Shown here piece by piece: positions 53,430-63,013 of a stretch of 64,000 nucleotides of DNA (within the stretch, counting starts at the first letter, position 1; the number at the start of each line of letters is the position of its first letter). The DNA is from JBCCCJ01 sp039029315 (GTDB lineage: Bacteria > Bacteroidota > Bacteroidia > J057). The notes beneath the pieces are model-generated. The model saw only the letters and a program-made list of their open reading frames with translations. It did no database searches and was not told the origin of the DNA. Both the position numbers and the translations under genes were made by a program. The stretch is from contig JBCCGK010000051.1 of the NCBI GenBank assembly GCA_039029315.1, positions 1-64,000 of the forward strand, given 5' to 3'.

Positions 53430-54953
53430 TTGCACCAAATTTATCAAACTGTGTTCCTACAAATTTTTGAATGGGTGGTTTTGGGTTTATATGGGCTAGC
53501 GATGATTTCCATCGTCTTGTATAGCCTGGGCCAGCTTCATTTGGTGGTGACCTTTCTCCGCAATCGCAAAAAGGTCTCTCCCGAACCCGCCCTGGTAGGC
53601 AACGACAACCTTCCCTTTGTCACCATCCAACTTCCCATCTACAACGAGCTATATGTGGTTGAGCGATTGCTGGACGCGATGGCTGCCATGGACTATCCCA
53701 AGGATTGTTTTGAAATTCAACTGCTGGATGATTCCACTGATGAGACCATTGAGGTTGCTGCCAAAAAAGTAGCTGAACTACGGGCAGCAGGACTTGACAT
53801 CTCCCATGTCAGACGGCCTGAACGCGTAGGATTCAAGGCTGGTGCATTGGGTTATGGCTTAGACCTTGCCAAAGGTGATCTCATCGCCATATTTGATGCG
53901 GACTTTCTCCCACGTCCCAGCTATCTCAGAAGGGCTGTTGCCAATTTCACGGACCCAAATATAGGAGTAGTACAAGCTCGGTGGGAACATATCAATCGGT
54001 CGTATTCAATTTTCACTGAAGCACAGGCTTTCCATTTGGATGCACACTTCACTGTCGAGCAATTCAGTCGAGGCAAAGGTGGCTACTATCTCAACTTCAA
54101 TGGTACTGCGGGTGTATGGAGAAAAACATGCATCATTGATGCCGGTGGCTGGGAAGCAGATACGCTGACAGAAGATCTGGATCTAAGTTATCGAGCCCAG
54201 ATCAAAGGATGGCGGTTCCGATACATCGATGAAATTGGGGCACCAGCAGAATTGCCTGTAGAAATGGGCGCCATCAAGTCTCAGCAATATCGCTGGATGA
54301 AAGGCGGAGCAGAAGTCGCGCGTAAAATGTTGTGGAATGTCTGGAAATCTGACGCACCTTTCGTCCGAAAATTGCACGGAACGATGCACCTATTGTCTAG
54401 TTCGGTATTTCTGGTTGTCTTGATTCTGGGAACCATGAGTGTACCAATGCTCTGGTTAAAACATGAAGTCTTTCTTGGGCAGGTGGATTTCATGATTCTG
54501 CCTGTTACAGCACTGCTCACCAGTTTTGTCATCCTTGGAATGATGTATCTGGTTACCTTCAACCATCGCGAGGGAGGCTGGAAAGGAGGCCTGAAGCGAC
54601 TGTTTTTGTTTTATATCCCCTTTCTGTCTTTCTCTATGGGCCTTTCTCTCCACAATAGCATTGCCGTGATTCAAGGTTGGTGGGGAAAAAAAACACCATT
54701 CATTCGAACTCCAAAATTCAATACCCTTAAGAAGTCAGACAAATGGAAGCATGTCAAATACACCACTAGCAAAATCAGTCTGAGTGTATGGGGCGAACTC
54801 TTTCTGATGCTCTACTTCGCCTTTGGCATTGTGCTCGCCTTTCGCTTCGAGGATTTTAGCATCCTCCCTTTTCTGATCATGGAGCTGGTGGGATTTGGCG
54901 CAATGGGGATCTTCAGCTTGTTGCACTCCATGAGAAGAGTGAGTCCAGCCTAG
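53430..54953 (+). CDS. Cellulose-synthase-like GT2 glycosyltransferase, 507 aa
   Basis: A processive-type GT2 membrane enzyme making or adding beta-linked sugars. N-terminal helix (about 12-33), then the catalytic domain: LLDDSTDE (about 93-100), FDADFLPR (about 152-159), TEDLDLS (about 247-253) and QQYRWMKGG (about 287-295), the D, D, D, Q/RxxRW series. Four or five C-terminal helices (about 325-350, 355-380, 395-415, 455-475, 480-500). It starts at TTG (53430) with GAGGAG just ahead as a Shine-Dalgarno site; no earlier ATG exists. Possible product: a mannan- or glucan-like polymer. Confidence 0.88.
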   Translation: MHQIYQTVFLQIFEWVVLGLYGLAMISIVLYSLGQLHLVVTFLRNRKKVSPEPALVGNDNLPFVTIQLPIYNELYVVERLLDAMAAMDYPKDCFEIQLLDDSTDETIEVAAKKVAELRAAGLDISHVRRPERVGFKAGALGYGLDLAKGDLIAIFDADFLPRPSYLRRAVANFTDPNIGVVQARWEHINRSYSIFTEAQAFHLDAHFTVEQFSRGKGGYYLNFNGTAGVWRKTCIIDAGGWEADTLTEDLDLSYRAQIKGWRFRYIDEIGAPAELPVEMGAIKSQQYRWMKGGAEVARKMLWNVWKSDAPFVRKLHGTMHLLSSSVFLVVLILGTMSVPMLWLKHEVFLGQVDFMILPVTALLTSFVILGMMYLVTFNHREGGWKGGLKRLFLFYIPFLSFSMGLSLHNSIAVIQGWWGKKTPFIRTPKFNTLKKSDKWKHVKYTTSKISLSVWGELFLMLYFAFGIVLAFRFEDFSILPFLIMELVGFGAMGIFSLLHSMRRVSPA

Positions 54954-55286
54954 CAGGTAGAGGATTGGCTGAATTTCATTCCATAGCTTCATTATGTCCC
55001 TTTTTCAGCCCTGCGTCCTTGCAAAACGCCTCATTTAGTTTGGCTAAATTCCAATCGGTCAGTCTGGCGAGCTGCTGGTTTCGCGCCTGGAAGGTCTAAA
55101 AAATGGTCTCTAGCAAATTCCATAAAAACCCTCATACAGTCTCTTAGGCTTTTCCCGATTTCTCCCAAAAACTTTCGCATGTAGGATGTAAGACAAGTTC
55201 TGCCCAGAAATGGGAGAATTGGTCAATATTTTGAGAATGGATTATTTCTTTTTCAAAAATTCAATCATTAAGACTAAGTCGGAATT
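54954..55286 (+). other. Intergenic region after the GT2 pair
   Basis: This 333-base stretch has no gene and no terminator. A short TTTAG-TTTGG-CTAAA hairpin lies near 55036. Nothing else is clear. Confidence 0.4.
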
Positions 55287-56513
55287 GTGATCGGGAATTT
55301 TTTACCACCTCTTCTACCTTGCATCAATTCATTATTACACAAGTATTTATCGCAACGTTTCGCCTCCATTCTCTTCGTTGGCTCCTTTGCAGTATTTCTG
55401 GGATTGGGACCTAACTCATTCGCACAAATGAGCTTTCATGAAGAAGTTTCCCCACGAATCGTTGGCTCTATGCCACGAGATGGAGCAGAAGGGATCATCC
55501 GAAATGCGTTCATCGCAGTTGGTCTGGACGTAGGAAAAGATGGGCTCGGGTTGGATATCGAGACAGTAAATGAAGAAAACATCAAACTCTATCCTCAACA
55601 TGATCCCACCTCCTTGATCAAATCCTTTGTTGCCAGCAGCCAGATTCCCCTCAATATTACCGTAGAGCCCTTACATGTATTGGCACCAAATACGACTTAT
55701 GTGTTCGAGATTTCGGACTCTCTCAAAGACATGGCAGGCCGAAATTTTCCCGCATTCAGGATCACCTTTACGACCAGCGAGATTTCGCAGCCAAAATTTA
55801 TCAGTATGAAGCGCTCCAAACCCAAACGACTCAAAGGATTCCGCCCAAAGGATGATCCCAATATTCTTCCGGCAGGCCCAAAACTCTATGCAGAACCAAA
55901 GGAGCAGGCAATTGCACACACAGAATCCCCAACGGAAGCCACCCCCCATTCACCGGAATCCAATACTCCTCTGGCAGAATCCAAGCCATCCGCCAAACAA
56001 CCTATCCATGAGGCCCAACAGGATCAGATCAGTAAGGAGACAAATCCGCCGGCGGTCGCTCAAGCTGCTAGCCCTCCTAAACCAGAAATGATGCCTACTC
56101 AGACAAATGCAGAGCAGAAAGAGGCCATCAGCATGGACAGTCCCCAGGCCAAGCCCGTAGGCAAGCCTGATGAAACAACTGATGAGAATAAGCCCATCGC
56201 CAATACAGAGTCTGTTGCCAACACAGAAATTGTCAAAGAAAGTAAGCCCAAGGCTGAAAGCATTGATTTTCCAAAATCCAGAGTCAAATCAGGAACCAAA
56301 CTCCCCATTGCTTTCCTGATGCACCAAAAGAGGGGAATCAAATATATGATCAAAAATCCCGCTGGTAAGATCGTCAAACGGGGAACCAGTACCTTAAAAG
56401 CCGGACATTCAGGCAAGGGGATAGATGTCAGCACCTTGCCTCCAGGCAGGTATCGGATCAGTGTCAAGGTAGAGGAAAAAATCGTACATCATACCTTCGT
56501 GATTCTGAAATAA
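55287..56513 (+). CDS. Secreted Ig-like protein with disordered middle and T9SS-like C-terminus, 408 aa
   Basis: A signal peptide ends at about residue 47 (GPNSFAQ). A Big_5-like Ig domain (about 55-165) runs from SPRIVGSMPRDGA to the RITFTTS strand. A long low-complexity region (about 170-330), rich in Pro, Glu, Lys and Ala, follows. The C-terminal domain (about 335-408) ends GRYRISVKVEEKIVHHTFVILK-like strands that resemble a T9SS sorting domain; this is a likeness, not a confirmed match. The start is GTG at 55287; no ATG lies ahead of the signal peptide. Probably a surface protein. Confidence 0.68.
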   Translation: MIGNFLPPLLPCINSLLHKYLSQRFASILFVGSFAVFLGLGPNSFAQMSFHEEVSPRIVGSMPRDGAEGIIRNAFIAVGLDVGKDGLGLDIETVNEENIKLYPQHDPTSLIKSFVASSQIPLNITVEPLHVLAPNTTYVFEISDSLKDMAGRNFPAFRITFTTSEISQPKFISMKRSKPKRLKGFRPKDDPNILPAGPKLYAEPKEQAIAHTESPTEATPHSPESNTPLAESKPSAKQPIHEAQQDQISKETNPPAVAQAASPPKPEMMPTQTNAEQKEAISMDSPQAKPVGKPDETTDENKPIANTESVANTEIVKESKPKAESIDFPKSRVKSGTKLPIAFLMHQKRGIKYMIKNPAGKIVKRGTSTLKAGHSGKGIDVSTLPPGRYRISVKVEEKIVHHTFVILK

Positions 56514-56726
56514 TCCTGCCCTTCTTCCTCTTCGGAATGAGTCTATCTGCATGGGGTCGTGCCAGCTGTCCCAATTTGGTTTCTATCAAGAGTAGCTCAT
56601 GATTTGCAGCTACGATATTCTATTTCCTTTGTGAAATTTCGTATAGCCCAATCTCTATGCAGAGCATGTGTGGATTTTTGTTAATTTCGCTTCGAACGGT
56701 CTTGTTGTTGGCCGAAAATCCACCTC

Positions 56727-57494
56727 ATGCGCATAAGCCTGACACAACACCTGATTTCCCTTAAAGCTTCTGGCCAAAAAGCTCTGGCTATATTAATTGA
56801 TCCTGATCACATCACGCGCAAGGATGCGCGAGACCTGATTCGACAAGCAGAGGCACACAAGGTTGATGTCCTCATGGTTGGCGGAAGTCTGACAATCGAT
56901 CAATCGATCCACGATCTTATTCCCTGGTTGAAAACACACACCCACATCCCGATTGTGTTGTTTCCGGGCAGCATTCTGCACATCGTCCCGGAGGCGGATG
57001 CCATCCTCTTGCTCTCCCTGATCAGTGGGCGCAATCCAGACTTACTGATTGGCAAACATGTAGAAGCGGCTCCCCTTCTCCAGGCCAGTGGACTCGAACT
57101 GATGCCGACCGGCTATATGCTTATTGATGCAGGTTCGCCCACGACGGTCAATTATATGAGCAACACCTTCCCAATCCCTCATAACAAACCCCAGATTGCA
57201 GCCTGCACTGCACTTGCCGGAGAGCAACTTGGACTCAAGCATATCTATATGGATGGGGGAAGTGGGGCACAACGCACCATCTCCCCTCAAATGATCCGAG
57301 CAGTTGCAGATCGGATTCGTATTCCATTATTCGTCGGAGGAGGAATCAAAACCGGAAAAGATGCCAAAACAATTTGGGAATCCGGGGCTGACCTGATTGT
57401 GGTTGGCACTGTCCTGGAATCACCATCAGCCACCCATTTGTTGGAAGAACTGTCCACAGAAAAATTTCTTCTCAATCATCAGATTGCCCGCTAA
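56727..57494 (+). CDS. Geranylgeranylglyceryl/heptaprenylglyceryl phosphate synthase, 255 aa
   Basis: A TIM-barrel prenyltransferase that couples a polyprenyl diphosphate to sn-glycerol-1-phosphate. Recognised by ILIDPDH (about 22-28), VGGSLT (51-56), PGSILHI (about 80-86), TGYMLID (about 128-134), YMDGGSGA (about 174-181) and VGGGIKTG (about 202-209). Bacteroidota carry the group II form, which makes archaeal-type ether-linked lipid precursors of still unclear use. The gene begins the plus-strand run up to 62728; the lipoprotein gene follows after 61 bases. Confidence 0.92.
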   Translation: MRISLTQHLISLKASGQKALAILIDPDHITRKDARDLIRQAEAHKVDVLMVGGSLTIDQSIHDLIPWLKTHTHIPIVLFPGSILHIVPEADAILLLSLISGRNPDLLIGKHVEAAPLLQASGLELMPTGYMLIDAGSPTTVNYMSNTFPIPHNKPQIAACTALAGEQLGLKHIYMDGGSGAQRTISPQMIRAVADRIRIPLFVGGGIKTGKDAKTIWESGADLIVVGTVLESPSATHLLEELSTEKFLLNHQIAR

Positions 57495-57555
57495 TTCAGG
57501 CAAATCAAGAAGAAACTTATCCGACCTTGAAAGAATTTATGTAAATTCGGCCCCT

Positions 57556-57972
57556 ATGAAACTCCATCTCTCTCTCCTTCTGGCTGGAATAGCTGGACTG
57601 TTCACCGCCTGTGGCCCTACCGCCCCTACAGAGGCTGAGGTTAGATCCCGGATTATCGGCACCTACTGTGAAGGGTGGAAATATCGACTGGAATTGACTG
57701 ACTCCACCTATGTCAATCGGTCTGTCGAGCAAGGTGCATTTCGCAACTCAGTGAACCTGAGATGCAATGGTGCCTTCTCTCTTCGAATGGAAAATGATCA
57801 GTGGGTCATCAGTTTTGAAAAAGCTGAATGGCCACATGGAGCCATTGTATCCTGTGAGCAGGAATATGTCTTGTGGAACAAAGAGGAAGGATACACTGGT
57901 GGAGAAAATAGCATCACTATGCGAGCACCTCTGGATGGAAAAATCCTTGTAAAGGGTCCTTGCGACGAATAA
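57556..57972 (+). CDS. Small lipoprotein, 138 aa, unknown function
   Basis: The ATG at 57556 gives MKLHLSLLLAGIAGLFTAC-G, a clear lipobox with Cys at about residue 19. The mature part is small, with several Cys residues (RCN, SCEQ, PCDE) and no known domain. The frame is open further left, inside the synthase gene, but that part is not expected to be translated. It lies 61 bases after the GGGP synthase and 11 bases before the FAH-family gene, so probably part of one operon. Confidence 0.75.
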   Translation: MKLHLSLLLAGIAGLFTACGPTAPTEAEVRSRIIGTYCEGWKYRLELTDSTYVNRSVEQGAFRNSVNLRCNGAFSLRMENDQWVISFEKAEWPHGAIVSCEQEYVLWNKEEGYTGGENSITMRAPLDGKILVKGPCDE

Positions 57973-57983
57973 TTGTCCTTTTT

Positions 57984-58595
57984 ATGAAAATCATCTGTGT
58001 TGGTCGCAACTATCGGGAGCACGCCAAAGAACTGAATAATCCCGTTCCAACAAGCCCTCTGATTTTTTTTAAGCCAGATACAGCCGTCCTCCGAGACAAC
58101 AAAGATTTTTACTACCCGGATTTCACACAAGATCTTCACTTCGAATGTGAACTTGTTGTCCGAATTGGCAAGGAAGGCAAGTATATCGAAGAATCTTTTG
58201 TGTCGGATTACATCAATGGTGTTGGCTTGGGCATTGACATGACAGCCCGAGACATACAGAGTCAAGCCAAAAAGAAAGGATGGCCCTGGACCCTGGCCAA
58301 GGGGTTCAATGACTCTGCGCCTGTATCTGAATTTCTCGATCCATCAGCTTATCCCAATCTTCAGGATGTTCGCTTCACATGCAGTATCAATGGACACTTG
58401 CGACAGCAAGGACATACAGCTGATATGATTTTTCCAATCGCACCACTCATCACTTATATTTCGCGCTTTATTACTGTAAAAAAAGGCGATTTGATTTTCA
58501 CCGGGACGCCTGCTGGGGTAGGTCCTTTGTCTGCTGGTGATCATATTGAAGGATTTTTGGAAGGAAAAAAACTCCTGAATTTTCATGTCAAATAA
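57984..58595 (+). CDS. Fumarylacetoacetate hydrolase (FAHD1-like) family protein, 203 aa
   Basis: A small cytoplasmic hydrolase or decarboxylase of the FAH superfamily, acting on acyl-pyruvates or oxaloacetate-like substrates. The metal-binding Glu pair lies in LHFECELVVRIG (about 53-64), with an Asp in GIDMTARD (about 85-92) and WTLAKGFNDSAPVS (about 104-117) forming the active site. The ATG at 57984 matches the family N terminus MKIICVGRNY. It is short compared with full FAH enzymes but normal for FAHD1. The M23 gene overlaps its end by 11 bases. Confidence 0.92.
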   Translation: MKIICVGRNYREHAKELNNPVPTSPLIFFKPDTAVLRDNKDFYYPDFTQDLHFECELVVRIGKEGKYIEESFVSDYINGVGLGIDMTARDIQSQAKKKGWPWTLAKGFNDSAPVSEFLDPSAYPNLQDVRFTCSINGHLRQQGHTADMIFPIAPLITYISRFITVKKGDLIFTGTPAGVGPLSAGDHIEGFLEGKKLLNFHVK

Positions 58596-60540
58596 GCATT
58601 GGCCGCTTGGGGTACTCCTCAGTCTATCTCTGCTCCTATTCACAGGCTCTCGATACACAGAGACGACCTATCGCTATCCCATGGACAACCATTATGCATT
58701 GTCCGGCACCTTTGGAGAACTGAGGCCCAATCATTTTCACTCCGGGATAGACATCAAAGCTTATGGCAAGATTGGTATTCCTGTCCGGGCAGTAGATGAT
58801 GGCTATATCTCCCGCCTCAAAGTCAGTCCATTTGGGTTTGGGAATGCAGTCTATCTAAGGCATCCAAATGGGAACTATTCTGTCTACGCGCATTTGGATG
58901 GGTTCACTTCCGAGGTGGAGGATTATATCTATCGCCAGCAGTACAAGAAGAGGTCTTTTGCTCAGGAACTCTTTCTGGGTAGCCAACAATTTCCTGTCAA
59001 TGAAGGAGATATCATTGGGTTTAGCGGAAACTCCGGTTCTTCACTCGGTCCTCACCTGCATTTTGAAATCCGGGACCCCGATGAACGTATTCTCAATCCA
59101 CTCCAATACTACAAGCAGCTTGTGGCCGATCATAAGCCTCCCATTGTGCAGGAAATCGGGATTGATCCCCTGCGTTCGGATTCCCGCATACAGGGAGAGT
59201 TCAAAAAATTTCGAACCATCCCCTCTGGTGGTAATGGCTCATATTCTTTTGGGTCAACCATTCGGATACGAGGGCCGGTCGGCATTGAATACAGAGCATA
59301 TGATTTGCTAGATGCAGCAGGCAATCATTGCGGAATCAATTATGCTCAACTCTACCTCGACGGCAATAAGATTCATGAACTCGATCTCCGAAAATTCACC
59401 TTTGACGAGACGCGATACCTCAATGTGCACATTGACTATGGCCATCACAAACAGACCAAAAAGCGACTGGAACGAGCGTATATCGAATCTGGAAATGTGT
59501 TTAGTGGCTATATTCCTTCTGCCAATCAGGGAGTGATCGAACTCACAGATGATGCAGTCCACCATTTCCGGCTGGTTCTCAGTGATGAGCATGGCAATGA
59601 ATCAGTCATCAGTGGGAAATTGCAACGAGACTTCTCCTCTCCACTTTTTTCGAAAGGAGCAGCATACTCTCATTCACCTACCGTCACGCACACTGTCTAT
59701 CGCAATACACTGGTTATTTCGGCCATCAAACCCCATGCAGATTTCGAGGATGGTTTGTTGGTAGAAAGTGCCGATGGATTTGTCTCAACCCTGCCGCCAA
59801 CTTATTGGAAGGATGACAAACTGGTGTTTCTTTTGCCACTTGATCACACGAATTATCCCCTGCGGATCAAGGACCAGAATGGCCTGTATGAACAGGAATT
59901 TTTCTTTCGCGATCAGGTGGTAGCCGACCGCAACAATCTGATTCAAGTGGATGAACTGGATTTGTACTTTCCATATGCTTCCCTCTTCAGTGATTCGCAC
60001 ATAGAAGTCATCAAGAAAGCTGGAACACGAGACATGTACAGCAATATCTTTGTCGTAGGCGATGAAAGAATTCCTGTTTACAAATCTTATTTGGTCAGTT
60101 TTACTCCGACCAAACCGATTCCGCTTACCCATCTCGTTGTAGCTAGAAAAACTGGGAAAGAATGGGAATATGCAGGAAATACAGTAGGCGAAAGCAAAAA
60201 CATCTATACTGCCATCAGGCAATTTGGAGAATTTTGTTTGATGGCAGATACTACAGCTCCAACGATTGAGGCGGTCAATTTTCGCAATAATGGAGCAGTT
60301 TCTTCCGGTCAGCGAACCCTCAAAGTCAAACTTTCAGATGATTTTTCAGGGCTGGAACATTCAGAGCTTTATGGGACCATTGACGGTGCCTGGGCACTCT
60401 TTGCCTATGACAACAAAGCAAAAACCCTGACCCTGGACCTCAGAAAAGACAGGCCGAGTCCAGGCATGCACAGCCTCATCATCTTTGCCAGAGACAAAGC
60501 AAGAAATCAGGCTCAAAAACAGTATCAAATCCGATTCTGA
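58585..60540 (+). CDS. M23-family metallopeptidase with Ig-like C-terminal region, 651 aa
   Basis: A periplasmic or surface zinc endopeptidase of the LytM/M23 type that cuts peptidoglycan cross-bridges. A signal-like segment (about 8-24) precedes the peptidase (about 40-180): His52 and Asp56 in HFHSGID, His103, and His157-Leu-His159 in GPHLHFE. All ligands are intact. The large C-terminal part (about 200-651) has no recognised domain but reads as several beta-rich modules. The start overlaps the preceding gene by 11 bases, so it is translationally coupled. Confidence 0.9.
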   Translation: MSNKHWPLGVLLSLSLLLFTGSRYTETTYRYPMDNHYALSGTFGELRPNHFHSGIDIKAYGKIGIPVRAVDDGYISRLKVSPFGFGNAVYLRHPNGNYSVYAHLDGFTSEVEDYIYRQQYKKRSFAQELFLGSQQFPVNEGDIIGFSGNSGSSLGPHLHFEIRDPDERILNPLQYYKQLVADHKPPIVQEIGIDPLRSDSRIQGEFKKFRTIPSGGNGSYSFGSTIRIRGPVGIEYRAYDLLDAAGNHCGINYAQLYLDGNKIHELDLRKFTFDETRYLNVHIDYGHHKQTKKRLERAYIESGNVFSGYIPSANQGVIELTDDAVHHFRLVLSDEHGNESVISGKLQRDFSSPLFSKGAAYSHSPTVTHTVYRNTLVISAIKPHADFEDGLLVESADGFVSTLPPTYWKDDKLVFLLPLDHTNYPLRIKDQNGLYEQEFFFRDQVVADRNNLIQVDELDLYFPYASLFSDSHIEVIKKAGTRDMYSNIFVVGDERIPVYKSYLVSFTPTKPIPLTHLVVARKTGKEWEYAGNTVGESKNIYTAIRQFGEFCLMADTTAPTIEAVNFRNNGAVSSGQRTLKVKLSDDFSGLEHSELYGTIDGAWALFAYDNKAKTLTLDLRKDRPSPGMHSLIIFARDKARNQAQKQYQIRF

Positions 60541-60564
60541 TCTAATCATTCAGTATTCTTTCAT

Positions 60565-61854
60565 ATGAACCCAGATGCCCCTCGTCACCACTTGTCCTAT
60601 GCCAGACAACTGGATGCCCAAGATCCTCTTCGGTCCTATCGGAAACGCTTTCACTTGCCATTGCAGGACTCAGGGCACGCCTATCATTATTTCTGCGGGA
60701 ATTCTCTTGGCTGTCAGCCAGTTTCAACCCGTTCCTACCTGGAGACAGAGTTGAGGGATTGGGAAGCGTTGGCAGTAGAGGGACATTTTAGGGCCAAAAA
60801 TCCGTGGATGCCCTATCATGAATTTGTTGCCCTACCGATGGCCAAAGTAGTCGGGGGTCAGGTAGATGAGGTGATCGTCATGAATACATTGACTGTCAAC
60901 CTGCATTTGATGATGGTTTCTTTCTACACCCCTACAACATCCCGCTTCAAAATTCTCGTGGAGGCAGATGCCTTCCCTTCAGACCTGTATGCCGTCGCAT
61001 CGCAAGCGTCCTTTCATGGGTTTGATCCAGAGCAAGCCATCTTAAAAGTATCTCCAAGAGAAGGAGAACACTGTATTCGGTCAGAAGATCTATTGCACAT
61101 TATCGAGGAAGAAGGGGAGAGCATTGCGCTGATTTTGTTAGGGGGGGTCAATTATTATACTGGGCAACTGTTCGATATGCCAGCCATCACACAGGCAGGT
61201 CACGCGCAAGGATGTCTTGTGGGATTTGATTTGGCACATGCAGCAGGGAATGTCCCCTTGCAGTTACACGATTGGGATGTGGACTTCGCCTGCTGGTGTA
61301 CCTACAAATATCTCAATTCTGGTCCGGGCGGGATTGCAGGCTGTTTCATTCATGAACGCCATATTAGTCGGACAGACTTGCCACGTTTTGCTGGCTGGTG
61401 GGGCCATGACAAGGCGAGTCGTTTTCAAATGGGGCCAGATTTTCGGCCAATCCCTACCGCAGAAGGCTGGCAATTGAGCAATGCCCCGATATTCCCAATG
61501 GCTTCTCTTCGTGCATCGCTTGAGATCTTTGAAGAAGTAGGGATGCTGGCCTTGCAGGAAAAATCGCGCGCGCTTACGGCCTACCTGGAATTTCTGCTGA
61601 AGGAGTTCACATTTCCCTTTTCTTTTGACATAATCACCCCATCTGATCCCAACCAAAGAGGATGTCAGCTTTCTTTGTTGACAGATGAGGGCGGCAAAGC
61701 TGCTTTTGATCGACTGGAACAATCAGGCGTAATTTGTGATTGGCGTGAGCCCAATGTCATTCGCCTCGCCCCGGTTCCCTTATACAATTCATTTGAGGAT
61801 GTGTGGCAGTTTGCGCATATCCTGACAATGAAGGATCTCCCAAACTCCAAGTAG
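60565..61854 (+). CDS. kynU: Kynureninase
   Basis: A PLP-dependent enzyme that cleaves kynurenine (or 3-hydroxykynurenine) to anthranilate and alanine, a step of tryptophan breakdown or NAD synthesis. The internal aldimine Lys248 is in CTYKYLNSGPGG, with Asp222 in FDLAHAAGN contacting the PLP ring. YFCGNSLGCQP (about 42-52) and WGHDKASRFQM also match KynU. Its length of 429 residues is typical. Kynurenine 3-monooxygenase and tryptophan dioxygenase are not in the window. It lies 24 bases after the M23 gene and one base before the DUF3667 gene. Confidence 0.95.
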   Translation: MNPDAPRHHLSYARQLDAQDPLRSYRKRFHLPLQDSGHAYHYFCGNSLGCQPVSTRSYLETELRDWEALAVEGHFRAKNPWMPYHEFVALPMAKVVGGQVDEVIVMNTLTVNLHLMMVSFYTPTTSRFKILVEADAFPSDLYAVASQASFHGFDPEQAILKVSPREGEHCIRSEDLLHIIEEEGESIALILLGGVNYYTGQLFDMPAITQAGHAQGCLVGFDLAHAAGNVPLQLHDWDVDFACWCTYKYLNSGPGGIAGCFIHERHISRTDLPRFAGWWGHDKASRFQMGPDFRPIPTAEGWQLSNAPIFPMASLRASLEIFEEVGMLALQEKSRALTAYLEFLLKEFTFPFSFDIITPSDPNQRGCQLSLLTDEGGKAAFDRLEQSGVICDWREPNVIRLAPVPLYNSFEDVWQFAHILTMKDLPNSK

Positions 61855-61855
61855 A

Positions 61856-62728
61856 ATGAACTGCCCAAGCTGTGGAACTGCGTTTACGAAAGACAGCGTT
61901 TATTGTGGCCAATGCGGAGAAAAGTCTATCCAGGAAAATGAGTATTTGCTGTCCCGCTTCCTACAAGAGTTATTCCACAGGTTCACACATCTGGACGGAC
62001 GGTTTGTCCGATCCGTGAAGGGAATTATTCGTCCAGGCTTCATGTCTCAGGAGTTTTTTCAAGGCAGAAGAAGGCCATACATGCGGCCCCTGCAATTTTT
62101 TCTGATTTGTAATGTGGTGTTTTTCCTGATTACCGGCCTGAGCAAGATCGACACTTTTGATTATCCTCTGGTTGCACATATTTATCATGTTCCATATGCT
62201 TCCTATGCCATGAATAAGGTAGAGAATAAACTTGCCTTATCTCCTGACATATCACAAGAAGACCATCAACAAGCAATCTGGGCATATGAACCAATATTCC
62301 AGAGTCGAATGACCAATTTGAGCAAAACATTGGTCATTCTGATGTTACCGATTCTGGCCTTGCTGATGTGGGGATTTTACTTTCGTTCCAAACCATTTTT
62401 TGCCCAGCATTTGATTATTGTTACCCATTTTTTGAGCTTCATTATGCTCTACCAGGCGATCATCATTCCCTTACTCCTCATCGGTCTGTCCTCAATCGAA
62501 ATCTCACTCCTGGGGCTTAAGATGAATGCCTTTTTAGGAAGACTCAATTATGGGATCAGTTTTTTTCCTGCAATTCTTCTATATGTAGTCTTGATGGTAA
62601 GGCGATTGTTCCCCGATCAAAAACCCTTGATAAACGCAATAAAAGCCACCTTTTTTTTGTTTTTTCTCTCTTATACCATCATGGCATATAATTTTTTTCT
62701 GTTTCATATCACCTTGTGGACAACCTAA
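61856..62728 (+). CDS. DUF3667 zinc-ribbon membrane protein, 290 aa
   Basis: A small zinc ribbon (Cys3, Cys6, Cys17, Cys20) is followed by the DUF3667 core with FVRSVKGIIRPGFMSQEFF and RRRPYMRPLQFFLICNVVFF (about 50-90). Four or five helices follow. Function unknown; the family is common in Bacteroidota and related phyla. The ATG at 61856 follows the kynureninase stop by one base, so the gene is cotranscribed with it and closes the run that begins at 56727. No terminator was seen before the next gene. Confidence 0.85.
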   Translation: MNCPSCGTAFTKDSVYCGQCGEKSIQENEYLLSRFLQELFHRFTHLDGRFVRSVKGIIRPGFMSQEFFQGRRRPYMRPLQFFLICNVVFFLITGLSKIDTFDYPLVAHIYHVPYASYAMNKVENKLALSPDISQEDHQQAIWAYEPIFQSRMTNLSKTLVILMLPILALLMWGFYFRSKPFFAQHLIIVTHFLSFIMLYQAIIIPLLLIGLSSIEISLLGLKMNAFLGRLNYGISFFPAILLYVVLMVRRLFPDQKPLINAIKATFFLFFLSYTIMAYNFFLFHITLWTT

Positions 62729-63013
62729 GAAAAGTAAATGCCGTTGCTATGCCTGTGGTTTCATTCTTTTTGTAGAATCCCATGCATCTTTCGAAAAAAA
62801 AAGTCTGTCTTTCTGATTAAGCCTGTTTCTCTATAGAAAGCTCACAACATCAATAAATCTATAAGTCCAGGTGACTTTTTTCCAACGTTCTTATCTAAAT
62901 ACAAAGCTTCTCTCCCTAACAATTATTTACTGAGAAGTTATTTGCGATTTCTTTTACAATTTCAAGATTTTTGTTTTGTTTCGCAGCCGAAAAACAAAAA
63001 CGCTTCATTCACT

